A stretch of DNA of 64,000 nucleotides, taken from Oxytricha trifallax. Taxonomy: Eukaryota > Ciliophora > Spirotrichea > Sporadotrichida > Oxytrichidae. The notes under the pieces are model-generated. The model made no database searches. It had not been told where the DNA came from and saw nothing but the letters and a program-made list of their open reading frames with translations. The translations under genes and the position numbers were made by a program. Positions 44,001 through 54,998 of this stretch are shown one piece after another (within the stretch, counting starts at the first letter, position 1; each line of letters starts with the position of its first letter). Location: positions 62,001-126,000 of the forward strand of contig ARYC01000307.1 in assembly GCA_000711775.1 (NCBI GenBank), read 5' to 3'.

Positions 44001-46105
44001 CTGTAAACAAGATGGAGTCAATGAATGATGCAATGAAAAGAGTGCAAGCACAAGAATTGATTCAAAGATTTAGAAGCAAGGAGGATTTGCATCGCTACCT
44101 GGTGCAGCAAGGTAATGAACTCATACTAACTAATCTTGATTATGTAGTTGGTTTGTTCTTGCCAACGATGGAAGGTACTAAAATTTCATTTCTAAGAGCG
44201 ATACTCTGCGAAGAGAAGAAAGCATTGAAAACTTAAGATGTAAAGTTTGCAGAGATTCCAAACTATCCAGAAATCTCAGTGACTAACTTATATGATGATG
44301 CTATGAATGACCCAGAGGTTTCGCTGTACCTGCCTACTAAGAAGCAGTTGTCAAATAAACTGCCTGAAAGAAACTATTTCTTTGGCATACTTGCAACAAT
44401 TAAAGGTGATTACTTGAAAGAAATTATTCAAGAATCTCATAAGAAAAGGTACAGCATCTCTTCAGAAGATAAGGACAAACAAGGGATCAAGATAAGTGAG
44501 AGCTGGCTATCAGAGCTGCAGAAGCACCCTTATATTTCAAGTAAATATTTTAGTTTAACTCTATCCATCTTCTTGATGAAGGAATAGAGCAAGCTTCACA
44601 GAGAGTGAAAGTCGCTGACAAAGTATGAAGTTAGCAAGAGACTCTATTCAAATATTTAGCTTCCAGAATCGATGAACATAAATGCTGGAGCTGGCAGCAA
44701 GAGAAGAAACATATGCCCAAGCAAGCCTTAAGAGGATGAAAAGAAAGAGAAGCCAGCTTCCAGCTCCCTCTAAAGAATTTTAAATGTGATATATATTCAT
44801 TTACTTAACTACAAAACTTATTTATATACATTCACTCTCCCTTCTTTAGCACACTTTTAAGCCAATTAAATATCTACTCTCTTTGCTGAACTTTTAATAA
44901 AGTCTACTGTATCGATAGGTAGGTCATGCATCAAGTGGTAGAGCAGCAGTTTCTTGAAATGACCTTTTAATATACCCCAGTAGAACTCAATTCCATTAAA
45001 CTATGAATAGTAAGGTACGTTGAACACTTCGTTATTCTTAGTTGTTCATAATTCTTCATTGTTTCTTTAGTCTTATGAACAGAAAGATTATCAACAAACA
45101 GTATAATCTCATATTCAGGGTACTTCTCTCTCAGCAGTTCTAAAAACTTTATATACTGCTCTGTCTTAATAGAGCGAGGATGAATAACATAAGTTTCTAA
45201 ACCAGTATCCTCACTAATTCTTCCAGAATTGCCATTGTTTATAATTTGACTTTCTAGTCATATACTTCTATATTACTATGCCTCTTATACCAAGACTTCT
45301 AGATGAAAGTGTTGAAGGTACACTCAGCCTCGTCAGCTTGTATAAACTTAATATTATTCTATTAGGCTCTCTGCATTTAATTATAAATATAATTTAAGTT
45401 GTTGTTGTAAAATGTCAGAGTGAAATCAATTACTCTCTTGATACGATTTATACTTTTGTAAGAGATGCCTTTTCGTATATATATGTTTGCAACAGACTAT
45501 GCAGAGATCTTCAACTCAGGGAACTGGCGGTGAAACTTAGTAGCTAGTTGGTCGAGAGAAAAGTGAGCCCAATACTTCAAAGTTTTTTTAATTAACTTCA
45601 TCTAAGGCTTAGAATTAAACTATTATTGCTTTAGTTATACTGCTATAATGCAATGAGAGTGAACAGTTGATGGACTTCACTTTAAGAGCAGTGCAATTGA
45701 CTTATAATTGGGCACTGGTTTGAAATATTCACTATAAATATATCACATCCATATCTCAGTTTAAACACTAAGAAAAATCTATATACTCTTCATCATAAAT
45801 AGACCGCAAAAGCTGGCTATTTTAGTCTCGCATTTAATTAATAACCCCAACCCCTAACAAATTCCTTACAAATCAAAGTATTTATAAACCTCACTAAGGG
45901 GTTATGGGGTTTTGAATGTCTAAATTTGCTATGTGTGAATCCTCCATCGATCTTCTCCAGCCTTGCATCCCAACAGCTGCATACCTTAACTAATAACAGA
46001 GATTTTAATGAGAGATATAAGGTTGAAATAATTGAGACATACCCTTCCATTTTCGTTTTCTTCGGTAGTTTTTTCTTTATTTGGCGTACTCAAATACTCT
46101 CCCAT
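41067..46105 (-). CDS. PP2C-family (PPM) protein phosphatase, split by TBE-B
   Basis: ATG 46105; one intron, then YAAVGMQGWRRSMEDSHIAN (motif 1, with the conserved metal-site Glu-Asp). After removal of TBE-B it continues directly into DIGDGVSIFGVFDGHGG (motif 2, metal-binding DGHGG). Further motifs are SYAGCTANVVMITKTEIICA, NAGDSRSVL, GMLALSRALGDFEYK, IICACDGIWDCMSS and IGCDNMTCIVIEF, ending at TGA 41067-41069. All metal-coordinating Asp are visible, so the enzyme should be an active Mg/Mn-dependent Ser/Thr phosphatase, resembling PPM1G/PP2C of other protists. The transposon lies between two blocks that are contiguous in all PP2Cs. Confidence 0.92.
42130..43440 (-). pseudogene. TBE-B zinc-finger/kinase ORF (57-kDa type)
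   Basis: Minus strand: C2H2 fingers YFCLKCKRYFAHKSS with KHMKEH, then YDCFKCHKQYAHSRDLKKHL. Further on are HRDLKPENIK and an AIIDFNRA loop followed by GTPGYYPE. As in TBE-A the loop is DFN. Frame breaks separate the segments. Confidence 0.7.
43640..43815. repeat. Dispersed short repeats around CTCCTAATTAAGTAC
   Basis: Variants of a motif with CTCCTAATTAAGTAC or GGAGGTA occur at least four times in about 170 bp (near 43660, 43718, 43752 and 43790), between the kinase and 22-kDa ORFs of TBE-B. Confidence 0.55.
44012..44784 (+). pseudogene. TBE-B 22-kDa-type ORF, nearly intact
   Basis: ATG 44012 reads through with TAA as Gln: RVQAQELIQRFRSKEDLHRY, NLDYVVGLFLPTMEGTK, then helices with NKLPERNYFFGILATIKGDY. 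One in-frame TGA near 44608 interrupts it, and a short segment present in TBE-A seems to be missing there. Mostly helical and charged. The family is known only from TBEs and its function is not established. Confidence 0.75.
44850..45720 (-). pseudogene. TBE-B DDE transposase (42-kDa type)
   Basis: Minus strand: YPEYEIILFVDNLSVHKTKE carries the second catalytic Asp. NVPYYSQFNGIEFYWGILKG carries the Glu about 34 residues on, then HLMHDLPIDTVDF. This is the Tc1/mariner-like D-D34-E arrangement. A one-base shift lies between these two segments, and other breaks are present. Confidence 0.8.
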
Positions 46106-46476
46106 TTTTATTAATTTGCTCGATATTTTATCGTAATTGCTGATGGTTAATACTATTATAATATTGTTAATTTAAAATTCATAATCGAAATCATAAATAC
46201 TACTTGGAACATCATATTATGTTAATAAATTTCAATCAGTTTTGTCATTAATGCTAGTATTTTAGAATCAAAAATATAGACTATCATAAATTACTTTTCT
46301 ATAATAAAAAATTAACAATAGTCTATATTCATTATTAATATTTAATTGAATCTTTAGTAAATTTCTGAAACTTATATGAATTAAAATAATTAAACCCATC
46401 TGCACTTATTATCTAGACTATCTTTCTCTTCTATTTTTGATACATATAATTTAAACATAATATTTTTTAGTATAAA
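46106..46476. other. Intergenic AT-rich spacer between divergent genes
   Basis: Lies between the starts of the PP2C gene (minus) and the 46477 gene (plus), so it probably holds both 5' flanks. No motif identified. Confidence 0.5.
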
Positions 46477-49325
46477 ATGTCAGATCACAAAAATGATTAA
46501 CCCAATACTTAATCCTCTACTCATGTGCTGGATGAGGCCCGTTTAAGAATAATATTCGATGAAATTAAGAACAATGACTAGAGTTGAGACTTTATAACTT
46601 TCTCTGATTTTGAGGCTGCCATCCGCGCTTTCAACATAAATTTGATGAAGGGCTTGAAGTAGGAAGACCCAGATTTTCATATATATTGCAAAGAGCTTTT
46701 CATGATTATTTGCTCAAGTACAGCCTCATAAAATATTGTACAGGCGAATAATGCTAAGTTTCTGCAACCTAAAGCGAATAATCATAATAATAATAACAAT
46801 GAGAGGATAGATTCTAAGGAATCAGCTAGGAAGAGGCAATTGATGGCAGATAGGAAGAGATCTAATGCTAGGAACGCAGCTTAGAGAAAGTATAATAACT
46901 AAAATTGCTCTTTATATTTAATGAAAATATTTTTATTAAAACTATAGGATGATACCAGATCTAGGTAACCGAGACAGAATTAACAAAGACCAAAAACAGC
47001 TGGTAAACCTGAACCAATATCTACTTTAGTATTAAAAATTATTTTAAATAGTATGTCAGAGAAGATAGTAAGTAAAGAAACAAAGGTGGTATAAACCTAG
47101 TGAACTAGAAAAATTAACCAAATCACAATAGGTAGATTTCTAATAATAAACTGTTGAAAGACTAGAAAGGTTCCTAACATCCAAAAGACTCTGAGGTAGC
47201 TGGAGGCAATAGAAAAGAAAGTAATTTAGGACGTATGTAAAATGACAGGAAAAGAGTAGCATCAAATAAGAGGCATTTTGGTGACAAAAATGTTCAAGTG
47301 CCATATATCTATATAGTTTTATCATACTTAAAATAATACCCGGCCTGATATAAAGTGAGTTCCTTATCTAAATTTAATTGACTTATGTTAGTGCCAATTC
47401 ATTCAGTGAAGCTTGACTTTGAAACATTTTCAGCTAACTACAAGATGTTTGCAACACTCAGAAACATTGTGTTTTCAATTCATGAGAAGTTATTGAAACG
47501 AGATAAATAGCAAAAGCAAAAGGACAGATCGAATAACAATATCAAATAGGCTAAAGTTTAGAAACCCTATCAGAGAAATGAAAGTAGGGACTATAAAATG
47601 CAGCCTAGTATTGCAGCAAAATAACAATAGCAACTAGGAGATGCTAAGAAAAATGGAGCTGTTGTTAACATCTATCTCAGTTAGGAGGATATGGAATTCG
47701 ATAGAGATGATAGTGATGATAGGGACGACGAGAGAGATGATTCATTTGGGTGTTCAGATAGAGACGATGATTTTAGCGATTCAATTGACAGTGATTTTGA
47801 ACGTGACTCAAAGGAGATGCTGGAGAGTAGCTTTTTCGATCGAGCTGATTTTAACCCCAAATCTTAAACTGTGTAACCAAAAGGTTACAATCAGGGGTTC
47901 AGTGATGATGAATCAGATAACCCTTTAAATGACTTTAATGATAGAGGAGATCCCTATGAGGAAGGCTCAGAGTTCCTGAACGACAGCTAGATCTATCCAA
48001 TTCACAACCCTCACCTCCAAAACAACTCTGGAGATGACGATTTTTAGCACGAAGACCAGGATAACATAGATTTTGAAGACCTCAAGTTTGAAGTGAACAT
48101 AATTGAAAGCAACAACATGCAGAGTAATTTGAAAAGAACCACAGATTTCGAACAGACTTAACAGCTTAACTTCAATGGCATGAACCATGACTAATCTCTA
48201 ACTCAATCCCAAAGAATGAACTTAAGATATCAATAGAGGAACAGTTTGATAGAGAATAACAATAACGAACAAGCCAATAATAATCAGCAGATAAATCTGG
48301 GTTCTAATGATAAGTAAAGTGCTAATTAGTGGTAGTCTAAGTCGCCAAATAACATTATGAGCAATAATATGAATTCAAATAGAAATTAGGATGTTTCGAA
48401 TAGATCACATCTTGGAGGTTAAAATCTCTCCAGACTGAACTAAGATAAAAACAATATGTTTTAATTAATAGTAAAAGCAAAGGAATTAAGAACAATTGAT
48501 TTAAAGTTAAATTATAATTGGCTGAAACAAGTGTAATCGGACTTTTTATTAAAAACTTATTCGTTTTTAAATCAAAACATTATTAATTTATTTCAATGGT
48601 TTTTTTTCTTTTCATTTTACTAGTACTTCACTCTCTATATTTCTCTCTTATTTAATTAACCAGGTTTTATATCTTTCTCTGCAAGAGTAGGTCAGAAAGA
48701 TCAAGTAATTAAACTTGCCGGAGAGGAAGAGGACGATGGACTCCAACCTGACCCCGAAGATGAGAAACTCGATGAGCTCGACACTTTAATGAAAATCATA
48801 CATAGAGTAGGAGATAGCACTGTCAAGAAAGACGGCCATTCCTTAATACTGAACAATGGAGAAGCTTTGGATTTAGACATGATTAAAATAGAGGTAGCCA
48901 ATGACGAAGAAGAAATAATAGAGAAGAACAATGGCAATGAAGCAGTGGATGCTAATGGCAAAACTGATGTCAGCAATAAGAACTAAGAACCTAAAAACAT
49001 AACACCTAAGAGTGGGGAGAAAAAGAAGGGCAAGGGCATACATAAAGACCCCAATAACAAGAAGAAAAATGCTAATTGTTGCTGTACAATAAACCTTAAT
49101 TAATATATTCCATGTATTTTTATGATATATAATTTCTAAAAAATATAGAAAACAAAAGGTAAATCTGAAACATATGTTGAGCATTTTTAGTTTATTTTGA
49201 GCTGTAGGCAAAGTATGGTCAATTAAGCTAATATAAAAACAAATCAGTGTAAATTACATTCCAAATTGAATTAGAATGACAACATAAATAAATATAAATG
49301 CAGTAAAAAAACTAATATATTATGA
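46477..49325 (+). CDS. Large acidic Asp/Gln/Asn-rich protein
   Basis: ATG 46477. The N-terminal 80 residues are folded-looking and helical (RLRIIFDEIKNN, FSDFEAAIRAFNINLMKG), weakly EF-hand-like. A basic patch follows (RKRQLMADRKRSNARNAAQR). After it comes a Lys/Asn/Gln-rich linker, then a segment ANYKMFATLRNIVFSIHEKL, a strongly acidic Asp/Ser-rich stretch (about 47690-47960) and a Gln/Asn tail. A last block (about 48660-49090) is acidic then Lys-rich. A spacer with pointer GTGCCA (47298-47390) and a possible 23-nt intron near 47030-47054 restore the frame. A GTAAAAG...AACCAG gap (48470-48662) looks like an intron carrying IES-like sequence. TGA is 49323-49325, but coding may really end near 49100. 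Unrecognised; possibly nuclear. Confidence 0.65.
47298..47390. other. IES, pointer GTGCCA
   Basis: Repeat at 47298-47303 and 47391-47396 in the same codon phase. Removing 93 bp joins DKNVQVP to IHSVKLDF. Confidence 0.8.
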
Positions 49326-49488
49326 CCAGAATAATTGAATAACCTATTTATCTATAACAGCAATTTATTCTATAAAAGCATTTAAACATTAAATTCAAAA
49401 TTTATTTCTGAAGTTGCCTTTATTGAATCACATAGCAATTTTAAATTAATAATTATTTATTGAATTTGATTTCATTTGTTCAGTTTTA

Positions 49489-50953
49489 ATGGAAAACTTT
49501 GATCAGGTAAACAATCCCGCAAATAAACCCACAGACTCTTCTACTACTGCAATCCAAGGTAAGACACTCATTTCATTTTTGGATAATCCAAACATGGATA
49601 TAATAACTCTTATTGTACAATTTTATTAATGAATTACACATATAGATGCACAAGGTGACAAGTTGAATGAAAGTGAGTTCAAGGTGTATGATCGTCAACT
49701 GAGAGTTTGGGGAATTGAGGCTCAAAAAAAGTAAGTCAAACTAATAAAATTGTCCTCATACCGATTGATGTTTCATATATCCTATATAAACAAACTGTTT
49801 TCATATTGATGTCATCATTATTATTTTAATTTAGACTGAAGGATGCACTCGTGCTTTTGGTGAATATGTCTTCAGTTGTGACTGAATGTGCCAGACATTT
49901 GACACTAAGCGGTATCAACTTGCATTTGGTGGACAAGACTCAACAGTTCGTAGAGGAACATGACACTCAAAGCGATTTCTTGTTTTCACATAGTGATATT
50001 GGAAAATTGGTAAGTTAATAGAAATAATTCACTTTGCTTATGATTTATGACAGATTTTGTTGCTTAATATACATATTAATATTTGAATTTACTAATCACA
50101 TTTATAGAGAGTGCAAGTTGTGGCAGAGAAGTTAAGAGAAATGAATCCATTTGTAAAGATTACTTTTGAAACAAAATTGAATCAAAGTGATTTACTTAAG
50201 GATGGTTTCTTATGTTTGGTCTAAAATTCCTCTCCCTCTCATCAATTGCAACAAAAGTCTTTCTCAGCTGTGATTCAAGGTTTCAGTTCCTTCCAAGATG
50301 CTGAAACTATGAACAATTACTGCAGAGATTCTACCATACCCTTCTACGTGCTTAACTCTAGCGGCTTGAATGGTTTCTTCTTCGCTGATCTTGGCAAGTC
50401 CTTTGAGTTTAGCTATCGTAGAGGTCAGAAGGATGCTCAAACAGATTAAAGTGAAATCGTTTAGAGTTCTTTGTCACTTCAGAGTTTCTTGCAAAGTTTC
50501 GCTTCAAGTGAGGAGAAGATACAGTGGAATAGAAGGCAAAGCAAGAATACTCAAAAGTTTGCATTCCTTGCTTTTCTTGCCTAAGCCTTGAAAGAGAAAC
50601 ATTTGAACAGTACAACTTTAACAACCTCTACAATTCCAGTTGACTAAACTATGACCACTTAAACCCTCAACTGTCCAACTACAGACGACACTACTACTTT
50701 ATTGCAAAACTTAAAGATCTTGCTTACTGCTAAGTCTCTCCCAACCACACTTGTAGACTCTTCAGATTTCCTTGCTATATTCAATCAGATAGACAGATGC
50801 TTCAACTTAGAGTTTAATCCCTCAGCCAGTGTGATCGGAGCCCTAGTTTCATAAGAAATTGTGAAAGTAATCACTCAGAGAGACTTTCCAGGATGGGGTA
50901 TGTTCATCTATGATTCTGACAGCCAATATTGCACTCAGGAACTGCTTTTGTGA
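49489..50953 (+). CDS. SAE1: SUMO-activating enzyme subunit 1 (E1, ThiF fold)
   Basis: ATG 49489 to TGA 50951-50953, with three clear GT-AG introns. The N-terminal signature YDRQLRVWGIEAQKKL is diagnostic of the SAE1/AOS1 and UBA1 N-half family. It is followed by DALVLLVNMSSVVTECARHL, HLVDKTQQFVEEHD, QSDFLFSHSDIGKLRVQVVA and, near the C terminus, NPSASVIGALVSQEIVKVIT. About 370 residues, close to the usual size. SAE1 pairs with SAE2/UBA2 to adenylate and load SUMO. As in other SAE1 proteins there is no catalytic Cys domain. The nucleotide loop near LVLLVNMSS is diverged from the usual G-x-G-x-x-G; that loop belongs to the partner subunit's active site in the heterodimer, so this is expected. 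Confidence 0.9.
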
Positions 50954-51406
50954 TTATATGATAAATAAACTCAGTAGTATGAAGTATGAGCTCAGAATAT
51001 TATATAACGATTAATGAAAATTAGATAATAGTTTGATAATATAGAAAATGTAGAAATTAGTTTTGATTATTGATATTTCAAGTAATTTACTATTTTATAA
51101 ATTCTTGTTTATACAGATTGGTAGCTTTATATAATTTCTCTTTCTTGTTTTATTCATAATTCATTTAATATTTAAATAAAATTTAATTCTCAATTTATTA
51201 GCTGATTATAATATTCTGAAATGCTATTATAAAATGAATCTTCACATTTTCATCGATTTCAATAAAGTAGAAGCAGAAATTATTAATCTAAACAAATTAA
51301 ACATTTGACTGTACCCTAACCACAATAGTTGTTTACTTAATAAGTAAACAACAAATATATTAATACTGAGAATATACTACCTAAACAATTCACATAAAAT
51401 TAAAAA
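50954..51406. other. AT-rich intergenic spacer
   Basis: No gene seen between SAE1 and the next gene. Confidence 0.5.
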
Positions 51407-52546
51407 ATGATAAACATTAAGCAGAAAGTTTCTACTGCTTAAAAGCCACATTTATAACTTAGTAACAAGAGACATAACAACCACTAAATATTTTGTAATG
51501 ATTGGTAAGATTTTGCATAAAATTAATCACATTCTTTGTTAAAGTAAAGATAATAAGCTATTGACAGTGGATTGCTATTCAATCCAATAACCTAATAATC
51601 ACCAAATTATTCTAAAAAATCATAATTCCACATTGTAAATCAAGGCAAATAAAATATAGACTAATTCAAAACTCTCCCTGTGTCCTCCACTAAATTAATG
51701 ACTTCACATTAGACAACCATAAATTTGAAGCAACCCTATAACCAACTAAATTATGAATAAATATAGAGCTTGAAGGAAAGAAATTGGTAAAGTGCTTCAG
51801 ATGTGAATCTATCCACTGCTAAAAAGCGAAGACTAAATCTCAGAAGATTTAGTAACGAGGGTCCACTAGATCCCAATTATGTATTTAATAGAAAAGACGG
51901 CACTAAATTCTTCTACTCTCTTGATTTCAATCACAGTAAAAATGGACTATCTACTGATTAGACATCCCAATTATAAATGCCAAATGATGGTAAAACCCAA
52001 TAAATAGAGAAATAATTGTTATTCCTATCAAATAAACAAAGAGATCGCTATGGCATTGGTATGAAATTTAATAAAGACCCTGATCAATCAAAAGTGCCAT
52101 TGTAGTTATTTTCAAGAGATATACAAATGCCCTTGAAAATTTAGTAAATTACACCAGTGAAAAAAATGAGAGATTTCCTTATTTAAAATACCAATGACTC
52201 TTCTCTTAGGAATTATAGCGAAAGTCACATAAATCCTAATATACATGAGCTATACAAAACTAAACACCTTTCTAGGTGCAAAGATATATTTGGTAATAAC
52301 AATATTCACAATTTAACCATCAATCGAAAGAGATTAAATTACTACCAAGACTAAGGGACTAATATAATTTAATATGAAACGTCAAGCGGGAGTAAAGACA
52401 TAGATAAAATAAAGCATAATTTATCTAATAATTATGAATAAAATGGACATTAAAAAATATAGACATTATTTGCAAATAAATCACAAATTACTAATCTTAA
52501 TGAAAGAAAATTGCCTCCTTTATATCCTGCGATAAGATTATAATGA
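51407..52546 (+). CDS. Basic Asn/Gln-rich hypothetical protein
   Basis: ATG 51407 to TGA 52544-52546, with one intron of about 40 nt after the first 33 codons (GTAAGA...TTAAAG). About 365 residues. Segments with more folded character are LSTAKKRRLNLRRFSNEGPL, YVFNRKDGTKFFYSLDFNHS and KQRDRYGIGMKFNKDPDQSK. No membrane segments or known motifs. The KKRRLNLRR patch could be a nuclear localisation signal. No IES needed. Function unknown. Confidence 0.75.
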
Positions 52547-52689
52547 TACTATAAATGATTTTAAATTTTAAAAGTATAATATGCTGCTATTAACAAAACA
52601 TCAAAGAGATGTGATATTTGCTGTGAATTGATGATGATAAAAATATAATAAATGTTGGCAATAATAATTATAGTATTGTTAAATATAAT

Positions 52690-52738
52690 TGACATTCCAA
52701 TAACTTTTTTTAATAAAAAAATTATTGGAATATTGTTT
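52690..52738. repeat. AT-rich hairpin downstream of the 51407 gene
   Basis: ATTCCAATAA...TTATTGGAAT inverted repeat with A/T-rich inner stem. Might shape the 3' end or be incidental in AT-rich DNA. Confidence 0.35.
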
Positions 52739-52800
52739 TTGAAACAAGCTTTTTTAGTTTTGTGTTTTGGCACTATTATTTCTGACCGAATAAATAAAAA

Positions 52801-54495
52801 ATGAAATTAACTTAATCTCTACTATTAAAGTCACACAATCTGGCTAAAAATAAATCTGCAACTAGACTCTTTAACATTAGCCAATAACTAAATGTAACAA
52901 TTTTCTACTCAACCATTCAATACTAATTTATAATATATAGGCTCCACATAACTCCTTGTTACAAAATGTTTATAGAAGGTTTGCAGTCCAAAACCCTCCA
53001 GGTATTGGAAGCAGTACTGCAAAAAACTAAGAGAATAGCGATTCAAATGCTGAATAAATTGATACTACTTTCAATAGATTCAAAGCAGGGTAAGTTCAAA
53101 ACATAAGTTCAATAAATGATGGTTCTAATGCAAGCATTTAGTGAAAATAGCATAATTATAGGTGAATAAATTAATCTAATCAACTTTGCACATGTTTGAA
53201 TTTAATATTAAAATAATTATATATTTTTAGGTACTCTACCACAGATTTTTATGTATAAACCTGTTTTGCGGTAGAGTACCTTAATTATATTAATTTAAAT
53301 AAATAATTAAAAATAAATAAAGCATTTAGTTTTACAAAGAATTCATGAAATAATTAATAAATATTTTTATAAAATAAATATAGAATCTTGCTACTAATAA
53401 CAGTAACTTTATTTTAAAGAATTTCACTTTTAATATATAAATAATTATAATCGTTTCTTTGTTATATATTACATTTTAATTTCATGAATTCTTTGTAAAA
53501 CTTAATGCTGTATTTATTTTAAATTATTTATTTAAATTAATATAATTAAGGTACTCTACCGCAAAACAGGTTTATACATAAAGATCATGCGGTAGAGTAC
53601 CTAATAATATATAATTATTTTAATATTAAATTCAAACATGTGCAAAGTTGATTAGATTAATTTATTCACCTATAATTATGCTATTTTCACTAATTGTGTA
53701 GAGTTTTTGTACTTCCACACATTCAAAAAAGACATAAAGGTGGTGAAGATGCAGCTGTTTTGACAGACCGAGTATTATCAGTAGCTGATGGAGTCGGAGG
53801 TTGGGCCGAGTAAAATGTGGACCCCGCTAAGTTCGCCAGAAGACTCTGTTAAAAGTAAGAAATTAACCTTAATCAAAGTAAACAACTATAGTATTGTCGA
53901 CCTAGTGTTCAAGAATGATGACAGATACAAAGTAAATCCAAGATAACTCTTAACTGATGCAGTCTATGAGAATAAAGAAGTCGGCTCATGCACTTGTGTT
54001 TTGACAGTATTAGATGAAGATTCCCCAGTTCTTTACACTGCAAACTTGGGCGACTCTGGCTACATGATACTTAGAAAGGAAGGAATTGATCTAGTGACAT
54101 AATTCAGATCGAAGGAGCAACAGCATAGCTTCAACTTTCCATTCCAAGTTGGAACTGGCGGAGATGATCCAATGAAGGCAGATGTCCAAACTCACGATGT
54201 GAGGCATAATGATATTTTGATCCTTGGAAGTGATGGACTATGGGATAATTTATACGATGTGAAAGTTATCGATTTAGTGAGACCATTTATTAGGGATACT
54301 GATGAAATAGCTGACCCAGAACTCGTTGCAGAGATGATTGCCACTGAGGCAGAGAAATACTCAAACTAGTAAAACTACCTCTCACCATTTGCAAAAGGTG
54401 CTAGACAGTTTTACTATGATTATAATGGAGGAAAGCCAGATGATATTACTGTAATTGTGGCTCAAGTTAACCTAAAAGACAGCAAAAAGATCTGA
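52801..54495 (+). CDS. PPTC7-like mitochondrial PP2C phosphatase
   Basis: ATG 52801 to TGA 54493-54495. A basic Ser/Asn-rich leader (MKLTQSLLLKSHNLAKNKSA) suits mitochondrial import. After introns the domain begins FKAGVFVLPHIQKRHKGGED, then VLSVADGVGGWAEQNVDPAK (metal site), VGSCTCVLTVL, YTANLGDSGYMILRK, NDILILGSDGLWDNLYD and KPDDITVIVAQV. The ADGVGGW and GGED patterns are typical of PPTC7/PTC7 rather than classical PP2C, a family acting in mitochondria, for example on coenzyme Q enzymes. Intron 2 (53090-53701) contains a palindromic element. Metal-binding Asp are all present. Confidence 0.9.
53139..53692. mobile_element. Palindromic MITE-like element (554 bp), ATT target duplication, in an intron
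   Basis: The terminal repeat TAGTGAAAATAGC and its inverse are flanked by ATT at 53136-53138 and 53693-53695. Arms of about 215 bp surround a centre of about 120 bp. Each arm contains a hairpin built on GGTACTCTACC (53229-53281 and 53549-53602). Architecture and size match 18236-18788 although the sequence differs. It lies between the GTAAG donor (53090) and the TAG acceptor (53701) of one intron, so it need not be excised as DNA for the protein to be made. Confidence 0.85.
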
Positions 54496-54530
54496 AATAA
54501 TTAATATTATATCTATTATTCAATTCTTTA

Positions 54531-54960
54531 TCAAATTGATAGCTTAGTATTTTAAATTGAACTTTTTGCATCTGATTTGATCTCTTTATTCACATCTTAA
54601 CCATCCTAAACTTTTTGATCTTCTTAATCTTTAGCTTCTTCAATAGATGTAATGAATAAATTAATAATTGAAATTTTTACCATCGTAAAATACTGTGAAA
54701 ACTAGAAATTTGAAGAGTTTTAAATTATTTAAATAGAGCAATAAAGAGCATTATAATGATGAAAACTATCACTAAGTTGCTTTTTATCTGTTTAATGTTA
54801 TGGAATTTTAAGTACAACGATTTGCACTATGAAAAGTTCCATGTTTTCACTGTCTATTATCTAGGTCTTATTATTTTCTGTCGCTTTCTGGAGCCTCTAA
54901 TTCTCTGGATGAGTAACCTTCTTCAATTTCAGCATTTTAAATTTCGTTTTAGAGTTGTCT
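54531..54960 (-). CDS. Small acidic ORF blocks
   Basis: Two minus-strand blocks: about 54790-54960 (EIQNAEIEEGYSSRELEAPE) and 54531-54660 (SIEEAKDQEDQKVQDGQDVN, ending TGA at 54531-54533). The gap between them contains a stop, so an intron or IES is needed. It could be a small gene or a 3' extension of the gene ending at 54999. Unrecognised. Confidence 0.35.
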
Positions 54961-54998
54961 TATAATTGATAGATAACAACTATTATTTTTAATGAATT

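Larger units (their letters stand above)
41924..45914. mobile_element. TBE-B transposon (about 3.99 kb) inside the PP2C gene
   Basis: Flanked by AAT at 41921-41923 and 45915-45917. The ends are C-rich at the left (AAAGACCCCCAAAACTCC) and GGGGTTATGGGGTTTTG at the right. The contents repeat TBE-A: zinc-finger/kinase (minus), 22-kDa-type ORF (plus), DDE transposase (minus). It is the best preserved copy here, yet each ORF has at least one break. Removal with one AAT restores the PP2C codons for NLDIGDGVS exactly. Confidence 0.92.

Noticed and set aside
44600-44612. TGA read as selenocysteine or Trp in the 22-kDa TBE ORF
   Set aside because: TGA consistently acts as stop at the ends of host genes here, and the neighbouring sequence also seems to have lost a short segment, so decay is the simpler reading.
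46860-46900. bZIP transcription factor call for the 46477 gene
   Set aside because: The basic patch resembles a bZIP basic region but no leucine heptads follow it.
52690-52738. Rho-independent-type terminator
   Set aside because: The organism is eukaryotic and the hairpin is almost entirely A/T; only an inverted repeat can be claimed.
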